This document shows, in pieces, positions 6,356 through 6,657 of a stretch of 6,657 nt of DNA (position 1 is its first letter; every line of letters begins with the position of its first letter). The DNA comes from Chloroflexota bacterium (GTDB taxonomy: Bacteria > Chloroflexota > Limnocylindria > Limnocylindrales > CSP1-4), in the NCBI GenBank assembly GCA_021812735.1, contig JAKAMV010000589.1, forward strand, positions 1-6,657. Direction: 5' to 3'. The notes below the pieces were generated by a model. The model was given only the letters and a program-made list of their open reading frames with translations. It was not told where the DNA came from and searched no databases. The position numbers were made by a program, and so were the translations under genes.

Positions 6356-6657
6356 CAGTGTCTCCGGACTGACCGCAGCAGCCGCCCCAGCATCGCCACC
6401 CGGTACCAGTGCAGGTAATGCGGCAGCCACCTGCGGAGCCTGAAGTTGCTCTGACCCTCGGTGCGGTCGCGCCAGGTGGTGGGCACCTCCGCCACGCGGC
6501 GACCGGCCAGGGTGGCCTTGACGGTGAGCTCGAGCGCGAGCTCGAACCCGGCCCGCGACTCGATGGGCGTGGCGTCGAGGAAGCGGCGCGCATAGAGCTT
6601 GAAGTTGTTGGTGGGGTCATGGGTGGCCACGCCGCCGAGCCAGTGGAGGGTCAGGCC
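6355..6657 (-). CDS. DPM1-like family 2 glycosyltransferase, C-terminal part only
   Basis: The last 100 residues of a GT2 glycosyltransferase are visible, and the frame is open to the window edge, so its catalytic N-terminal half lies outside. DPM1-like GT2 enzymes make polyprenyl-phosphate mannose or glucose from nucleotide sugars at the cytoplasmic face. Counted from the first visible residue, HDPTNNFKLY (13-22) corresponds to the DxTNGFR-type element of the family. IESRAGFELALELT (32-45), VAEVPTTWRDRTEGQSNF (55-72) and WLPHYLHWY (77-85) follow, all hallmarks of this group. The usual C-terminal membrane pair of some members is absent; the protein ends in a basic RRH. GTG 6630 is inside the conserved region and is not a start. 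The high GC here (a sample row is about 77%) contrasts with the genes downstream. Its product could be the donor for the GT-C enzymes in this window, which is inference from context. Confidence 0.85.
   Translation of the reverse strand, partial: GLTLHWLGGVATHDPTNNFKLYARRFLDATPIESRAGFELALELTVKATLAGRRVAEVPTTWRDRTEGQSNFRLRRWLPHYLHWYRVAMLGRLLRSVRRH
6362..6365 (-). promoter_or_regulatory. Ribosome binding site for the methyltransferase
   Basis: GGAG on the minus strand lies 6 bases before the ATG at 6355, within the last codons of the GT2 gene. Together with the TGATG junction (6357-6353) it fixes the methyltransferase start and implies coupled translation of the two genes. Confidence 0.65.

Noticed and set aside
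6356..6430. Longer methyltransferase N-terminus starting at 6430
   Set aside because: The extra residues are a low-complexity reading over the GT2 gene; the TGATG junction and GGAG support ATG 6355.

Overview
The window is a gene-dense piece of a bacterial chromosome devoted to building a glycan or glycolipid at the membrane. Most of it is extremely GC-rich: sample 60-base rows in the left part are 80% or more G+C. GTG starts, 1-8 base gene junctions and alanine-, arginine- and valine-rich proteins fit a high-GC Actinomycetota lineage, with Thermoleophilia-like groups plausible. A high-GC Chloroflexota or related soil phylum cannot be excluded. There are no rRNA, tRNA, CRISPR or transposase signatures, and no stretch of 300 bases without a gene.

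The plus-strand block (1-4444) holds four genes in one tightly packed run. They are the 3' part of a PIG-L/LmbE-type deacetylase (1-902), a Gpi18-like GT-C membrane glycosyltransferase with an acidic tail (908-2218), a second multi-pass GT-C-like protein with an HNEHWST motif (2215-3633), and a short GT87-like membrane protein (3635-4444). Junctions are 5 bases, an ATGA overlap and 1 base, so the run is almost certainly cotranscribed. Its promoter lies outside the window.

The minus-strand block (6657-4263) holds the C-terminal part of a DPM1-like GT2 glycosyltransferase (6657-6355), a class I SAM-dependent methyltransferase (6355-5606) and a full GT87-like membrane glycosyltransferase (5609-4263). 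These are joined by TGATG and ATGA overlaps, so this is a second operon, also starting outside the window.

The two operons converge, and their last genes overlap antisense by 182 bases (4263-4444). Both of those last genes are GT87-type. The segment from about 3634 to 6355 is clearly lower in GC (sample rows about 60-65%) than both flanks (about 77-83% in sample rows), suggesting a separately acquired segment in the locus.

Functional inference: a cytoplasmic GT2 enzyme would make a polyprenyl-phosphate sugar. The GT-C enzymes would use such donors on the outer face of the membrane, while the deacetylase and methyltransferase modify sugars or lipid intermediates. The final glycan cannot be named from the sequence. 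No known named system is recognised. The oddest points are the tail-to-tail GT87 overlap, the low-GC island and a nine-base homopolymer in the methyltransferase gene.
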